This document shows positions 7,584 through 20,301 of a stretch of DNA of 64,000 nt, piece after piece; within the stretch, counting starts at the first letter, position 1; each line of letters starts with the position of its first letter. Location: assembly GCA_003135415.1 (NCBI GenBank), contig PLBP01000031.1, positions 30,527-94,526 on the forward strand, given 5' to 3'. Source of the stretch: Hyphomicrobiales bacterium (GTDB lineage: Bacteria > Pseudomonadota > Alphaproteobacteria > Rhizobiales > Xanthobacteraceae). Under the pieces are notes generated by a model that did not search any database, was not told the DNA's origin, and worked only from the letters and a program-made list of their open reading frames with translations. The position numbers were made by a program, and so were the translations under genes.

Positions 7584-8174
7584 ATGTCCCAGAAGGCTGC
7601 CAAGGCGCAGGAGCCGTCGATGGAGGAAATCCTTGCCTCCATCCGACGCATTATTTCCGACGAGAACGGCTCGGGCGAGCCGGCGCAAAAGCCCGTGCAG
7701 GAACGGCCGGCGCCGCCGCCGCTCGCTTCCGCAGCGAAGCCCGCGGCCACGCCGGCAAGAGAGCCGGGCCCGCCGCCGCTCCAAGAGTCGGACGTGCTGG
7801 AGTTGACCGATATGGTCAAGACGAAAAGCGAGCCTGTCTTCAAGCCGGTCGAAGGTTCGGACGTCGAGTTCCGGGATCAGGTGCGAAAGCATCCGGAACC
7901 GGAGGCGCTGGCGCCCGCGGCGCTGCCGGCCCGCGCCGCCTATCCCACCCGGCTCGACGAGCAATTGCTCTCGCAGCGCGCGAGCGAGGCGGTCTCCGCC
8001 GCCTTCGGCACGCTTGCCAACACCATGTTCGCCGAGGGCTCGCGCTCGATCGAGGACGTGGTGCGCGAGATGCTGAAGCCGATGCTGCAGACCTGGCTCG
8101 AGGACAATCTGCCGAGCCTGGTGGAGCGGTTGGTGCGCGCCGAGATCGAGCGCGTTTCGCGCGGCGGTTGCTGA
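7584..8174 (+). CDS. popZ: PopZ-like polar organising protein (DUF2497)
   Basis: A 196-residue acidic, proline-rich scaffold protein. Alphaproteobacterial PopZ proteins form polar assemblies that anchor chromosome origins and recruit regulators. The sequence has the expected three parts: an N-terminal helix SMEEILASIRRIISDE (about residues 13-28), a Pro/Ala/Glu-rich disordered linker, and C-terminal helices including LLSQRASEAVSAAFG and DVVREMLKPMLQTWLEDN. ATG 7584 is chosen because the conserved helix begins shortly after it; the open frame extends upstream only through non-protein-like sequence. Valyl-tRNA synthetase follows directly, a neighbourhood I recall for alphaproteobacterial DUF2497 genes. 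Confidence 0.88.
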   Translation: MSQKAAKAQEPSMEEILASIRRIISDENGSGEPAQKPVQERPAPPPLASAAKPAATPAREPGPPPLQESDVLELTDMVKTKSEPVFKPVEGSDVEFRDQVRKHPEPEALAPAALPARAAYPTRLDEQLLSQRASEAVSAAFGTLANTMFAEGSRSIEDVVREMLKPMLQTWLEDNLPSLVERLVRAEIERVSRGGC

Positions 8175-8248
8175 AGAGGGTTTAACAAACCCGCGTTGAC
8201 ACTCTCCGGCGGCTCCGCTCTTTAAGCCGCGCGAACAGCGCGGAACTC

Positions 8249-10960
<2,712 letters not shown>

Positions 10961-10983
10961 AAGAAAGCGCGTCACAAATGCGC

Positions 10984-11067
10984 GTCATGGCCGGGCTTGT
11001 CCCGGCCATCCGCGCCTTCGAATCGACGCCCTAAGACGTGGATGCCCGGCACAAGGCCGGGCATGAC
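10984..11067. repeat. Paired-hairpin palindromic repeat (family A)
   Basis: Two hairpins form the element. The left one, at 10984-11009, is ATGGCCGGGCTTGTCCCGGC plus CAT. The right one, at 11038-11067, has arms ATGCCCGGC and GCCGGGCAT around an ACAAG loop. The outer ends, GTCATG and CATGAC, are also complementary. Closely related elements occur at 12830-12919 and 50139-50223, and a half element at 30888-30912. Such intergenic repeats are abundant in Bradyrhizobium-like genomes. This one lies between valS and the MFS gene and could act as a terminator or RNA-processing site. Confidence 0.8.
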
Positions 11068-11098
11068 GGACCAACGGGTCTGAATTCGGGGAAAGAGA

Positions 11099-12253
11099 TT
11101 GCCTCGCAACTTCATAGCACTCCTTCTGCTCTGGCTTACCGGCAATGCGCTGCGATTGCCGATCCTAGCGATCCCGCCGGTGCTGGCGCTGATCCAGACG
11201 GATCTTCACTTATCGGGCACCGAAATCGGCGTGCTCACCGGCCTGCCGGTGATTTTGTTCGCAGCAGTCGCGGTGCCTGGCTCGCTTCTGATTGCGCGCG
11301 TCGGCGCGGTGCCGGCGTTGGTGATCGGACTTTTGCTCGCGGCCATCGGCTCAGGGCTACGCGGCCTCGCGCCGGGAATAATCGCGCTCTACGCCACCAC
11401 TATTCTCATGGGTGCGGGCATTGCGATCATGCAGCCCTCGCTGCCGCCGATCGTGCGGGCGTGGCTGCCCGCGCGCATTGGTTTTGGCACGGCGGTTTAT
11501 ACCAACGGGCTTCTGGTCGGCGAGTCGATGCCGGTCGCCTTCACCATCCCGTTCGTTCTGCCGCTTTTCGCCGAAAACTGGCGCGCGAGCCTAGTGTTCT
11601 GGTCGCTGCCGCTCGTGCTGATCGCGCTTGTCGTTTTTGTCTTTCAGCCGCGATCGAAAATCACCGTCGCGCCTTCACGCCGCTGGTTACCGAGCTGGCG
11701 CGATCCGTTGCTGTGGAAGCTTTCTTTCGTCATGGGCGCGGCCAACACCATGTATTTTTGCTCGAATGGGTTTCTGCCCGGCTATCTCGCGAGCAATGGG
11801 CGGAGCGACCTGATCGGGCCCGCACTATCGGCGCTCAACATCGGTCAGCTCCCCGCTTCGTTTCTGCTGCTTGCGATGGCGAGCCGTTGGGAACGCCGCG
11901 CCTGGCCGTTCATCGCGGCGGGCGTGATCGCGCTTACCGGCATCGGTGGCATCGTTCTCACAGCGAATCTGTGGACCGTTATTTCCGCAGGCCTGATCGG
12001 CTTCGCTTGCGCGGGCGTACTGGCGCTGGCGCTCGCGTTGCCCGCATTGCTCGTTCCGCCCGAGGACGTGCCCAGGCTCGCCGCCGGCATGTTCACCATC
12101 GGCTACGGCATGGCGATGATCGTGTCGGTGATCGCGGGCGCTGCCTGGGACGCGGCCGGCATCGCCGCCTTTGCATTTTTGCCGATCGCGCTTGCGGGGT
12201 TACCGCTTCTCCTCGTCACGGCTTCAATCGATTTTTCACGGCGAAAGCATTGA
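11099..12253 (+). CDS. MFS transporter, CynX/NimT type
   Basis: A 384-residue inner-membrane major facilitator with about 12 hydrophobic helices. The early part ([19 protein letters not shown], then [17 protein letters not shown]) follows the cyanate/nitroimidazole-type (CynX) subfamily pattern. A TTG start at 11099 is used; GGAAAGAGA lies just upstream and no ATG occurs near the N-terminus in frame. The 3' end overlaps the convergent glycosylase gene by 38 bases. The substrate cannot be told from sequence; cyanate enzymes are absent nearby. Confidence 0.82.
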   Translation: MPRNFIALLLLWLTGNALRLPILAIPPVLALIQTDLHLSGTEIGVLTGLPVILFAAVAVPGSLLIARVGAVPALVIGLLLAAIGSGLRGLAPGIIALYATTILMGAGIAIMQPSLPPIVRAWLPARIGFGTAVYTNGLLVGESMPVAFTIPFVLPLFAENWRASLVFWSLPLVLIALVVFVFQPRSKITVAPSRRWLPSWRDPLLWKLSFVMGAANTMYFCSNGFLPGYLASNGRSDLIGPALSALNIGQLPASFLLLAMASRWERRAWPFIAAGVIALTGIGGIVLTANLWTVISAGLIGFACAGVLALALALPALLVPPEDVPRLAAGMFTIGYGMAMIVSVIAGAAWDAAGIAAFAFLPIALAGLPLLLVTASIDFSRRKH

Positions 12254-12818
12254 ACGGCTTGCTCAAGAATTTCGAATCCTTCAATCCGTAGCGCCACGGC
12301 TTTGAGGCCGCTTTCGTGATCCCGATGCGCACGCCCTTGACGATTTTCACCGGCGCTGCTCTGGCGAACAGTTGAAACGGCAGCGCGTCGAGCGCGAACG
12401 CGTTATGCGTGCGCGAAATCCCAAGCGCCTGGCAGATTTTCCCCGGCCCCGAGCAAAGCGCAAGCAAGTCTTTCATGCCGCGCCGCCGTTTCATCGCTTG
12501 TATGCCCTCGGTCGGCTCGATTGCGCGGACGAGGACGGCGCTGGCACTCCCCACCCGCTCGCAGACGAAATTCAGACACCAATGAATGCCATAGGAGCGA
12601 TAGACGTAAACAAAGCCCGGCGGGCCGAACATCACGGCGTTGCGCTCGGTGCGGCCGCCAAAGCTATGTGCGGCCGGATCAGTGTGATGATAGGCCTCAA
12701 CCTCGACGATGAGGCCGCCCGCGCCCTTGAACAGGAGTGTGGCGCCGATCAAATCGGGCGCAACCTCGTGCACGCTACGGGCGAAAAAATCCTGATGCAG
12801 GCGGCGAGGGCGGGGCAT
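12216..12818 (-). CDS. DNA-3-methyladenine glycosylase (AAG/MPG type)
   Basis: A 200-residue base-excision repair enzyme of the mammalian-type MPG family, which removes alkylated purines. Diagnostic stretches are [17 protein letters not shown] with the catalytic Glu, [18 protein letters not shown], and the late [15 protein letters not shown]. The length fits bacterial members. It is convergent with the MFS gene, with a 38-base overlap of the two 3' ends, which is unusual. Just upstream of its start lies a family A repeat. Confidence 0.93.
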   Translation of the reverse strand: MPRPRRLHQDFFARSVHEVAPDLIGATLLFKGAGGLIVEVEAYHHTDPAAHSFGGRTERNAVMFGPPGFVYVYRSYGIHWCLNFVCERVGSASAVLVRAIEPTEGIQAMKRRRGMKDLLALCSGPGKICQALGISRTHNAFALDALPFQLFARAAPVKIVKGVRIGITKAASKPWRYGLKDSKFLSKPFNAFAVKNRLKP

Positions 12819-12829
12819 TGGCCCTTCTT

Positions 12830-12919
12830 GTCATTGCCGGACTTGATCCGGCAATCCATACGGCCCTGCCATAACGGAGATGCTTCATGGATCACCGGGC
12901 CAAGCCCGGTGACGACGAG
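12830..12919. repeat. Paired-hairpin palindromic repeat (family A)
   Basis: The left hairpin is ATTGCCGGACTTGATCCGGC plus AAT, beginning at 12832. The right hairpin is ATCACCGGGCCAAGCCCGGT plus GAC, within 12891-12913. The plan matches the elements at 10984 and 50139, with compensating base changes in the stems, indicating conserved RNA or DNA structure. It sits between the glycosylase and ilvD promoters, which are divergent. Confidence 0.75.
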
Positions 12920-13200
12920 AAAAGAGCCCCGGCTCATTTCTCCCGCCGCCCCATACCGTTGGCGGTAACCTTCCCTGACCAAGCCCCTTGCAGCGGATTT
13001 CTTCGAACCAAACCGGCACATCCCGCGTTGGTTAACCCGCGGTTAGTGTTGCAGCCGCGACACACCTTCAGAACTTCGCAAAGCTAAAGAGCTTTCCGGA
13101 CCAAAAGTCGCGGTCCCGCCACAAAGCAACCCGACATCCGTACGCCGTCTTAATATCCCGTAGAGGCAATTGCGCCTGTAGGGCCGGCGACGAGTGGTCC
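12920..13200. other. Upstream region of ilvD
   Basis: About 280 bases with no gene; it should carry the ilvD promoter and leader. A small hairpin, AGGCAATTGCGCCT (about 13165-13178), lies 22 bases before the start codon and could influence translation. No leader peptide rich in branched-chain codons is visible, so classical attenuation is not supported. Confidence 0.4.
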
Positions 13201-14925
13201 ATGGACGCCAGGACATTTGATAAATCGAGACTTCCGAGCCGCCACGTCACCGAGGGGCCGGAACGCGCTCCCCATCGCTCTTACTACTATGCGATGGGCC
13301 TCACCCGCGAACAGATTCACCAGCCGTTCGTGGGGGTCGCGACCTGCTGGAACGAAGCCGCGCCCTGCAACATCGCGCTGATGCGCCAGGCGCAGGCGGC
13401 GAAGAAGGGCGTTGCGGCCGCCGCCGGCACGCCGCGCGAATTCTGCACCATCACCGTCACCGATGGCATCGCCATGGGCCACGAAGGCATGAAGTCCTCG
13501 CTGCCCTCGCGCGAGGTGATCGCCGACTCGGTCGAGCTTACCGTGCGCGGTCATTCCTATGACGCGCTGATCGGGCTCGCCGGCTGCGACAAGTCGCTGC
13601 CCGGCATGATGATGGCGATGTGCCGCCTCAACGTGCCCTCGATCTTTATCTATGGCGGCTCGATCCTGCCCGGCTCCTTCAGGGGCAATCCCGTCACCGT
13701 GCAGGATCTGTTCGAGGCGGTCGGCCAGCATTCGGTCGGTAAGATGAGCGATGACGACCTCGACGAACTTGAACAGGTCGCCTGTCCCTCCGCCGGCGCC
13801 TGCGGCGCGCAATTCACCGCCAACACCATGGCGACGGTTTCCGAGGCGATCGGCTTGGCACTTCCGTACTCGGCCGGCGCGCCCGCGCCCTACGAAATTC
13901 GCGACCGCTTCTGCATGGCGGCGGGCGAAAAAATCATGGAGCTTTTGCAGCGCCGCATTCGCCCGCGCGATATCGTGACGCGAAAAGCGCTCGAGAACGC
14001 CGCCGCCGTCGTCGCCGCCACCGGCGGATCGACCAACGGCGCGCTGCATCTGCCGGCGATCGCCCACGAGTGCGGCATCAAGTTCGATCTCTTCGACGTC
14101 GCCGAAGTGATGCAGCGCACGCCCTACATCGCGGACCTGAAGCCCAGCGGTAAATACGTCGCCAAGGACATGTTCGAGGCGGGCGGCATTCCGCTCCTGA
14201 TGAAGACGCTCCTCGATCACGGCTTTCTGCACGGCGAGTGCATGACCGTCACCGGCCGCACCATCGCCGAGAATATGAAAAGTGTGAAATGGAACGACGC
14301 CCAGGACGTGGTGCATCCCGCCAACAAGCCGCTTTCCAAGACCGGCGGCGTCATCGGCCTCAAAGGCAATCTCGCGCCCGAAGGCGCGATCGTGAAGGTC
14401 GCCGGCATGAGCGGGCTCAAGTTCTCCGGTCCCGCGCACTGCTTCGACGGCGAGGAAGCCTGCTTTCAGGCGGTGAAGACTCGCCAGTACAAGGAAGGCG
14501 AAGTGCTCGTCATCCGCTACGAGGGCCCGAAGGGCGGCCCCGGCATGCGCGAAATGCTCGCCACCACCGCGGCGCTCTACGGCCAGGGCATGGGCGGCAA
14601 GATGGCGTTGATCACCGACGGCCGCTTCTCGGGTGCAACGCGCGGCTTCTGCGTCGGCCATGTCGGTCCCGAGGCCGCGGTCGGCGGACCGATCGCGCTG
14701 GTCAAGGACGGCGACATCATCGAGCTCGATGCCGAAAAGGGCACGCTCGAGGTGAAGCTTTCCGCCGAGGAACTCGCCAGCCGCAAAAAAGGCTGGAAGC
14801 CCCGCGATAACGGTTTTGCTTCCGGCTATTTGTGGAAATACGCGGAACAAGTCGGCCCCGCGGTCGAGGGCGCTGTCACCCATCCCGGTGGCAAGGCGGA
14901 GAAGAAGACCTATGCGGATATCTGA
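13201..14925 (+). CDS. ilvD: Dihydroxy-acid dehydratase
   Basis: A 574-residue iron-sulfur dehydratase that catalyses the common third step of valine and isoleucine synthesis (and hence leucine). Conserved segments are [13 protein letters not shown] with a cluster cysteine, [17 protein letters not shown] with another, and near the C-terminus [20 protein letters not shown]. The length and motif order are typical. The gene overlaps the next one by 14 bases, so the two are probably co-transcribed. Confidence 0.97.
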   Translation: MDARTFDKSRLPSRHVTEGPERAPHRSYYYAMGLTREQIHQPFVGVATCWNEAAPCNIALMRQAQAAKKGVAAAAGTPREFCTITVTDGIAMGHEGMKSSLPSREVIADSVELTVRGHSYDALIGLAGCDKSLPGMMMAMCRLNVPSIFIYGGSILPGSFRGNPVTVQDLFEAVGQHSVGKMSDDDLDELEQVACPSAGACGAQFTANTMATVSEAIGLALPYSAGAPAPYEIRDRFCMAAGEKIMELLQRRIRPRDIVTRKALENAAAVVAATGGSTNGALHLPAIAHECGIKFDLFDVAEVMQRTPYIADLKPSGKYVAKDMFEAGGIPLLMKTLLDHGFLHGECMTVTGRTIAENMKSVKWNDAQDVVHPANKPLSKTGGVIGLKGNLAPEGAIVKVAGMSGLKFSGPAHCFDGEEACFQAVKTRQYKEGEVLVIRYEGPKGGPGMREMLATTAALYGQGMGGKMALITDGRFSGATRGFCVGHVGPEAAVGGPIALVKDGDIIELDAEKGTLEVKLSAEELASRKKGWKPRDNGFASGYLWKYAEQVGPAVEGAVTHPGGKAEKKTYADI

Positions 14926-15790
14926 CGCCATCCGCTTTGGCTCAGTCGCAACGGCGATTCTCATCGCCGCGCCCGCGCTTGCCTTCGACAATCAGCAGAC
15001 GCCTTCTGCCGCTTCGGTACCGGGGCCGGTCACGCCACTCGCGCCCACGCCCGGTGCGAAGATCGTGTCGCCCGTGCCCGAGCGGCCGACGCCGTTCGAG
15101 GCGTTCCGCTCCGGCACCCAGGCGTATCTTGCCGGCGAAAAAGGCAAAGCGCTGACCGAATTGCGCTATGCCGCCGAGCAAGGTGATTTGCCCGCGCAGT
15201 GGAAGATCGGCCGCATGTATGCCGAGGGCGACGGTGTCAAGCGCGACGACAAGAAGGCGTTCGAATATTTCAACAAGCTCGCGATCGAAAACGCCGACGA
15301 ATCCCCGATCGGGCCGCATGCGCGCTTCGTCTCGAGCGCCTTTGTCGCGCTCGGCAATTATTATCTTTCCGGCATTCCGAACTCCGAGGTAAAGCCGGAC
15401 AAAGAGCGCGCCTATGAGATGTATTCCTACGCCGCGTCCTATTTCGGCGATCCCGACGCGCAGTATCGTCTCGCACGCTTCTATCTCGGCGCCGACGGCA
15501 CACCGAAGGACGCGCGCCAAGCGGCGCGCTGGCTCGGGCTTGCGGCGCAAAAGGGCCAGTACAAGGCGCAGGCATTGCTCGGCCACATGCTGGTGGTCGG
15601 CGAGGGCGGCCTGCCGCGGCAGGCGGCGCGCGGCCTGATGTGGCTCACGCTCGCGCACGAGGCGATGACGAGCGGCGACGACGGCTGGATCGCTCAATAT
15701 TACGACGAGGCGGTCACGAAGACGAGTGAGGACGAGCGCGCGCTCGCCCGCGTCTATGTCGAACAGTGGCTGTGGGGCAATCGGCGCTGA
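14912..15790 (+). CDS. Exported Sel1-repeat (TPR-like) protein, ExoR-like
   Basis: A 292-residue secreted protein. The signal peptide ([20 protein letters not shown], then PALAF) is followed by a proline-rich spacer and then Sel1-type repeats: [40 protein letters not shown] and [19 protein letters not shown]. The arrangement recalls ExoR of rhizobia, a periplasmic negative regulator of exopolysaccharide synthesis that holds the ExoS/ChvI system off. Whether this is a true orthologue cannot be settled here, because no exoS or chvI genes are in the window. The start codon lies inside the 3' end of ilvD. Confidence 0.75.
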   Translation: MRISDAIRFGSVATAILIAAPALAFDNQQTPSAASVPGPVTPLAPTPGAKIVSPVPERPTPFEAFRSGTQAYLAGEKGKALTELRYAAEQGDLPAQWKIGRMYAEGDGVKRDDKKAFEYFNKLAIENADESPIGPHARFVSSAFVALGNYYLSGIPNSEVKPDKERAYEMYSYAASYFGDPDAQYRLARFYLGADGTPKDARQAARWLGLAAQKGQYKAQALLGHMLVVGEGGLPRQAARGLMWLTLAHEAMTSGDDGWIAQYYDEAVTKTSEDERALARVYVEQWLWGNRR

Positions 15791-15854
15791 AGGCTGACGC
15801 TGAAGGTTGATAGCGTCTCGGCTTACTCGTCACACTGGACTTAACGAACAAACT

Positions 15855-15963
15855 CATCGTCATCCTGAGGTGCGAGGGCCGAGGCTCGAAGGATGATGGG
15901 ACTCCGGGCCAATCATCCTTCGAGGCTCACTCGCTTTCGCTCGTTCGCACCTCAGGATGATGG
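15855..15963. repeat. Palindromic repeat (family B, CATCCTGAGG type)
   Basis: The element begins GTCATCCTGAGGTGCGAGG and ends with the complement TCGCACCTCAGGATGATGG; the inner part also pairs (GGCTCGAAGGATGAT against ATCATCCTTCGAGGCTC). It therefore folds as one long imperfect hairpin or two nested ones. It lies between two convergent genes and may serve as a bidirectional transcription end. Repeats of this kind are widespread in rhizobial genomes. Confidence 0.75.
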
Positions 15964-15975
15964 ATAAGGGCGCGC

Positions 15976-16767
15976 TCAGCGTTTCTCAATCGCTAAATCG
16001 ATCCACGCCGGCACATGATCCGACGGCTTCTCGCCGCCGCGCATATGCTTGTCGATGCCGGCGCCGACGAGTTTATCCGCGGCCTGTGGCGACAACATCA
16101 GGTGATCGATGCGGATGCCATTGTTCTTCTGAAAGGCACCGGCCTGATAATCCCAGAAGGTATACAGGCCGGCTTCGTCGCTCGTCGCCCGCAGCGCATC
16201 GACGAGGCCGAGATATTCGAGCGCGCGGAATTTCTCCCGCGTCGCCGGCAGGAATAGCGCGTCGCCTTCCCACGCTTTCGGATCGTACACGTCGGCGGGC
16301 GAAGGAATCACGTTGTAGTCGCCCGCGAGCACGAGCGGCTCCTCGTTTTCCAGGAGGCTCCGCGCGTGCAGGCGCAAGCGATCCATCCAGGCGAGCTTGT
16401 ATTGGTATTTCTCGCCGCCCGGCGGGTTGCCGTTCGGCAGATAAATCGAGGCGACGCGGAGAATTCCCGCGCCGGTCGAGATCACGGCTTCGAGATAGCG
16501 CGCATGATCGTCGGCTTCGCCGCCGGGAAGCTTTGGTGCCACTTCGTCGAGCGGAAATTTTGAAAGAATAGCCACGCCATTATAGGTTTTCTGCCCATGA
16601 ACGGCGACGTTGTAGCCCAAATCCTCAAACGCGCTGCGCGGAAACGATTCATCCACGCATTTGATTTCCTGTAGGCAAACGATGTCGGGCGCGCGTTCCT
16701 TCAGCCAACGCTGCATCGCCTCGATGCGTTGCTTGACGGAATTGACATTGAAGGTCGCGATCCTCAT
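15976..16767 (-). CDS. xth: Exodeoxyribonuclease III
   Basis: A 263-residue AP endonuclease/3'-5' exonuclease of the EEP fold, acting in base-excision repair. Visible signatures are MRIATFNVNSVKQR at the N-terminus, CLQEIKCVDESFP with the metal-binding Glu, VLAGDYNVIPSPADVYDP, and the terminal KPSDHVPAWIDL with the catalytic Asp-His pair. The length is typical. It is transcribed toward the family B repeat. Confidence 0.96.
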   Translation of the reverse strand: MRIATFNVNSVKQRIEAMQRWLKERAPDIVCLQEIKCVDESFPRSAFEDLGYNVAVHGQKTYNGVAILSKFPLDEVAPKLPGGEADDHARYLEAVISTGAGILRVASIYLPNGNPPGGEKYQYKLAWMDRLRLHARSLLENEEPLVLAGDYNVIPSPADVYDPKAWEGDALFLPATREKFRALEYLGLVDALRATSDEAGLYTFWDYQAGAFQKNNGIRIDHLMLSPQAADKLVGAGIDKHMRGGEKPSDHVPAWIDLAIEKR

Positions 16768-16787
16768 CGAGGCCGCGCCCTAAAGAA

Positions 16788-16836
16788 GCATGATCTTTGC
16801 CAAAAACCGGTTTCCACTTTTCGGGATCATGCTTTA
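16788..16836. repeat. Palindromic repeat (family C, AGCATGATC type)
   Basis: The sequence runs from AGCATGATCTTTGCCAAAAA through CCGGTTTCCACTTTTCGGG to ATCATGCT, so the outer eight bases are inverted repeats. The same family occurs in two tandem copies at 51500-51606 in the other orientation. The end of this copy supplies the stop codon of erpA (TAA on the minus strand, 16834-16836), so the element has inserted at, or spread to, the very end of a coding region. Confidence 0.75.
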
Positions 16837-17166
16837 GAGCGAAAAGCTGGTGCCGCAGCCGCAGGACGCGGTCGCCTTCGGATTCTCGATCTTGAATGAA
16901 GCGCCGATCAGCTCGTCGACGAAGTCGATTTGGGAACCCGCCATGTATTGCAGCGAGACCGGATCGACGACGACGGTGGCACCCTCGCGCTCGATCACGA
17001 AATCGTCGGCCGCGCGCTCGCGCGCGACATCGAAGCGATACTGGAAGCCCGAGCAGCCGCCGCCTTCGACGCTCACGCGCAGCACCGCGGGCGCGGTCTC
17101 GGCGCCAAGAATCTGCGCGATTCGGCGTGCGGCGCGCTCGGTCACGGTGACGGTGGTGGCATCCAT
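16834..17166 (-). CDS. erpA: Iron-sulfur cluster insertion protein (A-type carrier)
   Basis: A 110-residue A-type Fe-S carrier that delivers clusters to target enzymes. The three cluster cysteines are present: one in EGGGCSGFQYRFD and two in the terminal ASCGCGTSFSL. The start MDATTVTVTERAARRI is chosen at 17166 because the family begins there; a start further upstream would add 22 poor residues. It is transcribed divergently from dgt across a 64-base gap, a pairing I recall in many alphaproteobacteria. ErpA and IscA are hard to separate by sequence alone. Confidence 0.9.
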   Translation of the reverse strand: MDATTVTVTERAARRIAQILGAETAPAVLRVSVEGGGCSGFQYRFDVARERAADDFVIEREGATVVVDPVSLQYMAGSQIDFVDELIGASFKIENPKATASCGCGTSFSL

Positions 17167-17230
17167 GCGAAGTTCCAAGCCTTTGGCGGTTGGACAGTGT
17201 CCCATACGATAGTTAAGTGCTCCCGGCACC

Positions 17231-18451
17231 ATGTCAAATCGGGAGCGGTGCGTGGCAATTCAAGCGGAACGAGAACGGGCCTCCTTCGCCGCCGATCCAG
17301 CGCGCTCGCGCGGCCGGCTCGTGCCCGAGAAAAAAAGCCGGTCGCGGAACAAATTCCGCCGCGACTGCGACCGCATCATCCACTCCACCGCCTTTCGCCG
17401 CCTCAAGCACAAGACCCAGGTCTTTGTCTCGCACGAGGGCGATCACTACCGCACGCGCCTCACGCACACGCTGGAGGTGGCGCAAATAGCCCGTGCGCTC
17501 GCGCGCGGCCTCGGCCTCGACGAGGACCTGACCGAGACGCTCGCGCTCGCCCATGACCTCGGCCATCCGCCGTTCGGCCACGCCGGTGAGCGGGCGCTCG
17601 ATCTTTGCATGAAGGATTTCGGCGGCTTCGATCACAATGCCCAGGCGCTCCGCATCGTCACGCAGCTCGAGCGCCGCTATGCCGATTTCGACGGGCTCAA
17701 TCTCACCTGGGAGAGCTTGGAGGGCATCGTCAAACACAACGGCCCGCTGACGGATCGCGCCGGAAAGGCGCTTCCGCGCCACGAGAAAGGCGTTGCCGCC
17801 ATCGCCGAATACACCGCCAAGCAAGATCTAGAATTATGGTCTTTCGCGAGCGGCGAGGCGCAAGTGGCGGCGGTCGCGGACGACATCGCCTATGATGCCC
17901 ATGATCTCGACGATGCCTTGCGCGCGGATTTATTCGGCCTCGATGAGATCGCGCCGCTGCCGGTCGCGGGCGCGATCTACGCCCGGGTCAAGGAGCGCTA
18001 CCTTGGCGCGGAAGACGGGCGGCTCACCAACGAGGTCACGCGGCGGCTGATCGCCGCGATGATCGAGGATGTGAGCGCCGAGACCGATCGGCGCGCCGCA
18101 CGAATGGGAATTCTGACAATTGAAGAAGTGCGCGCGGCGAAGTCCGCGCTCGCCGGCTTCTCGCCGCCGATGGCCGCGGCCGATGGGGCGATCAAGGCTT
18201 TCTTGACGCCCCGCATGTATCGGCATCCTCGCGTGCTCGATATTATGGAAAGAGCACAGGCGGTGGTGCGCGATCTCTTCGCGCACTATTTCGCTGGCCT
18301 CGCGGATTTGCCGGCCGAGTGGGCGAGGGGGCTTTCCTCCCATGACGAATCCAAGGCGCGCCGCATCGCCGATTTCATCGCCGGCATGACCGATAACTTC
18401 GCGCTGGCCGAGCACCGCCGTTTCTTTGACTCGACTCCCGATTTACGTTAG
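17231..18451 (+). CDS. dgt: Deoxyguanosinetriphosphate triphosphohydrolase-like protein
   Basis: A 406-residue HD-domain dNTP triphosphohydrolase that removes triphosphate from dNTPs and so balances nucleotide pools. The metal site is seen in [16 protein letters not shown] (about residues 75-90) and [15 protein letters not shown] (about 106-120). The N-terminal [20 protein letters not shown] is typical of the family. It heads the long co-directional block that continues with argS 48 bases later. Confidence 0.94.
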   Translation: MSNRERCVAIQAERERASFAADPARSRGRLVPEKKSRSRNKFRRDCDRIIHSTAFRRLKHKTQVFVSHEGDHYRTRLTHTLEVAQIARALARGLGLDEDLTETLALAHDLGHPPFGHAGERALDLCMKDFGGFDHNAQALRIVTQLERRYADFDGLNLTWESLEGIVKHNGPLTDRAGKALPRHEKGVAAIAEYTAKQDLELWSFASGEAQVAAVADDIAYDAHDLDDALRADLFGLDEIAPLPVAGAIYARVKERYLGAEDGRLTNEVTRRLIAAMIEDVSAETDRRAARMGILTIEEVRAAKSALAGFSPPMAAADGAIKAFLTPRMYRHPRVLDIMERAQAVVRDLFAHYFAGLADLPAEWARGLSSHDESKARRIADFIAGMTDNFALAEHRRFFDSTPDLR

Positions 18452-18499
18452 CGCCGCGCCGCGTCACTCTGAAACGATACTGTTTTAGAAAGCCTACCG

Positions 18500-20260
18500 A
18501 TGGATCCATTCGCGTTGTTCGCCGGCCAGGTGCGCGACATTGTCGCCGCACTCGTGCGTTCCGGCGCGCTGAAGGACACGCCCGACACCAGCAAGATCGT
18601 GGTCGAGCCGCCGCGGGAGGCTGATCACGGCGATCTCGCCACCAACGCCGCGATGGTGCTCGCCAAGGGAGCCGGCATCAAGCCGCGCGAGCTCGCGGTG
18701 ATGATCGCGCACAAGCTTCTCGACGTTCCCCGCGTGCTTCAGGCCGAAGTGGCGGGGCCGGGCTTCATCAACATTTCGCTCGAGCCCGGATTTTGGCTCG
18801 ACGCCCTCGGTGCTGCGCTGAAAGCCGGACAGGATTTTGGTAAGAGCAATCTCGGCCAGGGCGAGAAGGTCAATGTGGAATATGTCTCGGCCAACCCCAC
18901 TGGGCCGATGCATGTCGGCCACGGCCGCGGGGCGGTGTTTGGCGATGCGCTCGCGAACCTTTTGGCGTTCACGGGCCACCAAGTCACCCGTGAGTATTAT
19001 GTCAACGACGCGGGCGCGCAGGTGGATGTGCTCGCACGCTCCGCGTATCTGCGCTATCGCGAGGCGCTGGGAGAGAAAATCGGTGCGATACCGGAGGGAC
19101 TTTATCCCGGCCATTACCTGAAGCCCGTCGGCGCGGTCCTCGCGCAAGCGCACGGTAAAGCGCTACTCGGCAAGCCCGAGGCCGAATGGCTGCCGGTGGT
19201 CCGCGCCGCCGCGATCGACGCCATGCTGAAACTGATCCGCGATGACCTCGCCGCGCTCAATATCAAACACGAGACATTTTTCTCCGAGCGATCGCTCATC
19301 GCAGACGGCCAAGACAAGGTCGCCGCCACCATCGAAACACTGCGCAAGGCTGGCCAAGTCTATGAAGGCCGGCTGCCGCCGCCCAAAGGGCAATTGCCCG
19401 AGGATTGGGAGGATCGCGAGCAGACGCTCTTCCGCTCGAGCGCTTTCGGCGACGACGTCGACCGTCCGCTCAAGAAATCGGACGGCAGCTACACCTACTT
19501 CGCCTCTGACATCGCCTATCACCGCGACAAGATCGAGCGTGGCTTCACCACCCTGATCGACGTCTGGGGGGCCGATCACGGCGGCTATGTGAAGCGGATG
19601 CAGGCGGCGGTGGCCGCTCTTTCCGCGGGTAAGGTTAAGCTCGACGTCAAGCTCTGCCAGCTCGTCCGTCTTTTGCGGCAAGGCGAGCCGGTGAAGATGT
19701 CGAAGCGCTCGGGCGACTTCGTGACCTTGCGAGAAGTTGTGGATGAAGTGGGCCTCGACCCGGTGCGGTTCATGATGCTCTTTCGCAAGAACGACGCCGC
19801 ACTCGACTTCGATCTTGCCAAGGTGATCGAGAAGTCGCGAGAAAACCCGGTTTTTTACGTCCAATACGCCCATGCGCGGGGAAAATCGGTACTGCGCAAC
19901 GCCAAAGAGGCGTTTCCGCAGATCGAGTTATCCCCAACCGGGCTCGCGCGTGCGCCGCTCGAACGGCTCGCCGACTCAGGGGAGCTCGCCTTGATCAAGA
20001 AAATCGCCCAATGGCCGCGGCTCGTGGAAGCGGCGGCGGGCGCGCATGAGCCGCATCGGCTTGCGTTTTACCTGCATGATCTTGCTAGCGAATTCCACAG
20101 CCATTGGAACAGCGGTAACGAGGTGCCACATTTACGCTTCATTATTGAGGACGATGCACCATTGACCTTGGCCCGTCTGACACTCGTCTGCGGGGTGGTA
20201 TTGGTGTTAGCCTCCGGCTTAGCGATCCTTGGTGTGGGGGCACCCGAGGAGATGCGGTGA
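18500..20260 (+). CDS. argS: Arginyl-tRNA synthetase
   Basis: A 586-residue class I synthetase that charges tRNA-Arg. The N-terminal tRNA-D-loop domain is followed by the HIGH region ([15 protein letters not shown], about residues 131-145) and a KMSKR motif ([13 protein letters not shown]) near residue 399. The C-terminal anticodon-binding helices end [16 protein letters not shown] and onward. The length and order are standard. It lies between dgt and the SPOR protein, as in Bradyrhizobium relatives. Confidence 0.97.
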   Translation: MDPFALFAGQVRDIVAALVRSGALKDTPDTSKIVVEPPREADHGDLATNAAMVLAKGAGIKPRELAVMIAHKLLDVPRVLQAEVAGPGFINISLEPGFWLDALGAALKAGQDFGKSNLGQGEKVNVEYVSANPTGPMHVGHGRGAVFGDALANLLAFTGHQVTREYYVNDAGAQVDVLARSAYLRYREALGEKIGAIPEGLYPGHYLKPVGAVLAQAHGKALLGKPEAEWLPVVRAAAIDAMLKLIRDDLAALNIKHETFFSERSLIADGQDKVAATIETLRKAGQVYEGRLPPPKGQLPEDWEDREQTLFRSSAFGDDVDRPLKKSDGSYTYFASDIAYHRDKIERGFTTLIDVWGADHGGYVKRMQAAVAALSAGKVKLDVKLCQLVRLLRQGEPVKMSKRSGDFVTLREVVDEVGLDPVRFMMLFRKNDAALDFDLAKVIEKSRENPVFYVQYAHARGKSVLRNAKEAFPQIELSPTGLARAPLERLADSGELALIKKIAQWPRLVEAAAGAHEPHRLAFYLHDLASEFHSHWNSGNEVPHLRFIIEDDAPLTLARLTLVCGVVLVLASGLAILGVGAPEEMR

Positions 20261-20301
20261 AAGCTGGAAGCGTAAAATTCGTCGGGGAGCGGTCCTAACG
20301 T

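Noticed and set aside
6347-7843. Very long frame on the minus strand opposite tolC and popZ
   Set aside because: It spans two well-supported genes on the other strand. Long antisense frames are expected in GC-rich DNA, and the translation has no recognisable domain.
13150-14991. 613-codon frame antisense to ilvD
   Set aside because: It covers ilvD completely; ilvD has both Fe-S cysteine motifs, and the antisense frame has no ribosome site or motif.
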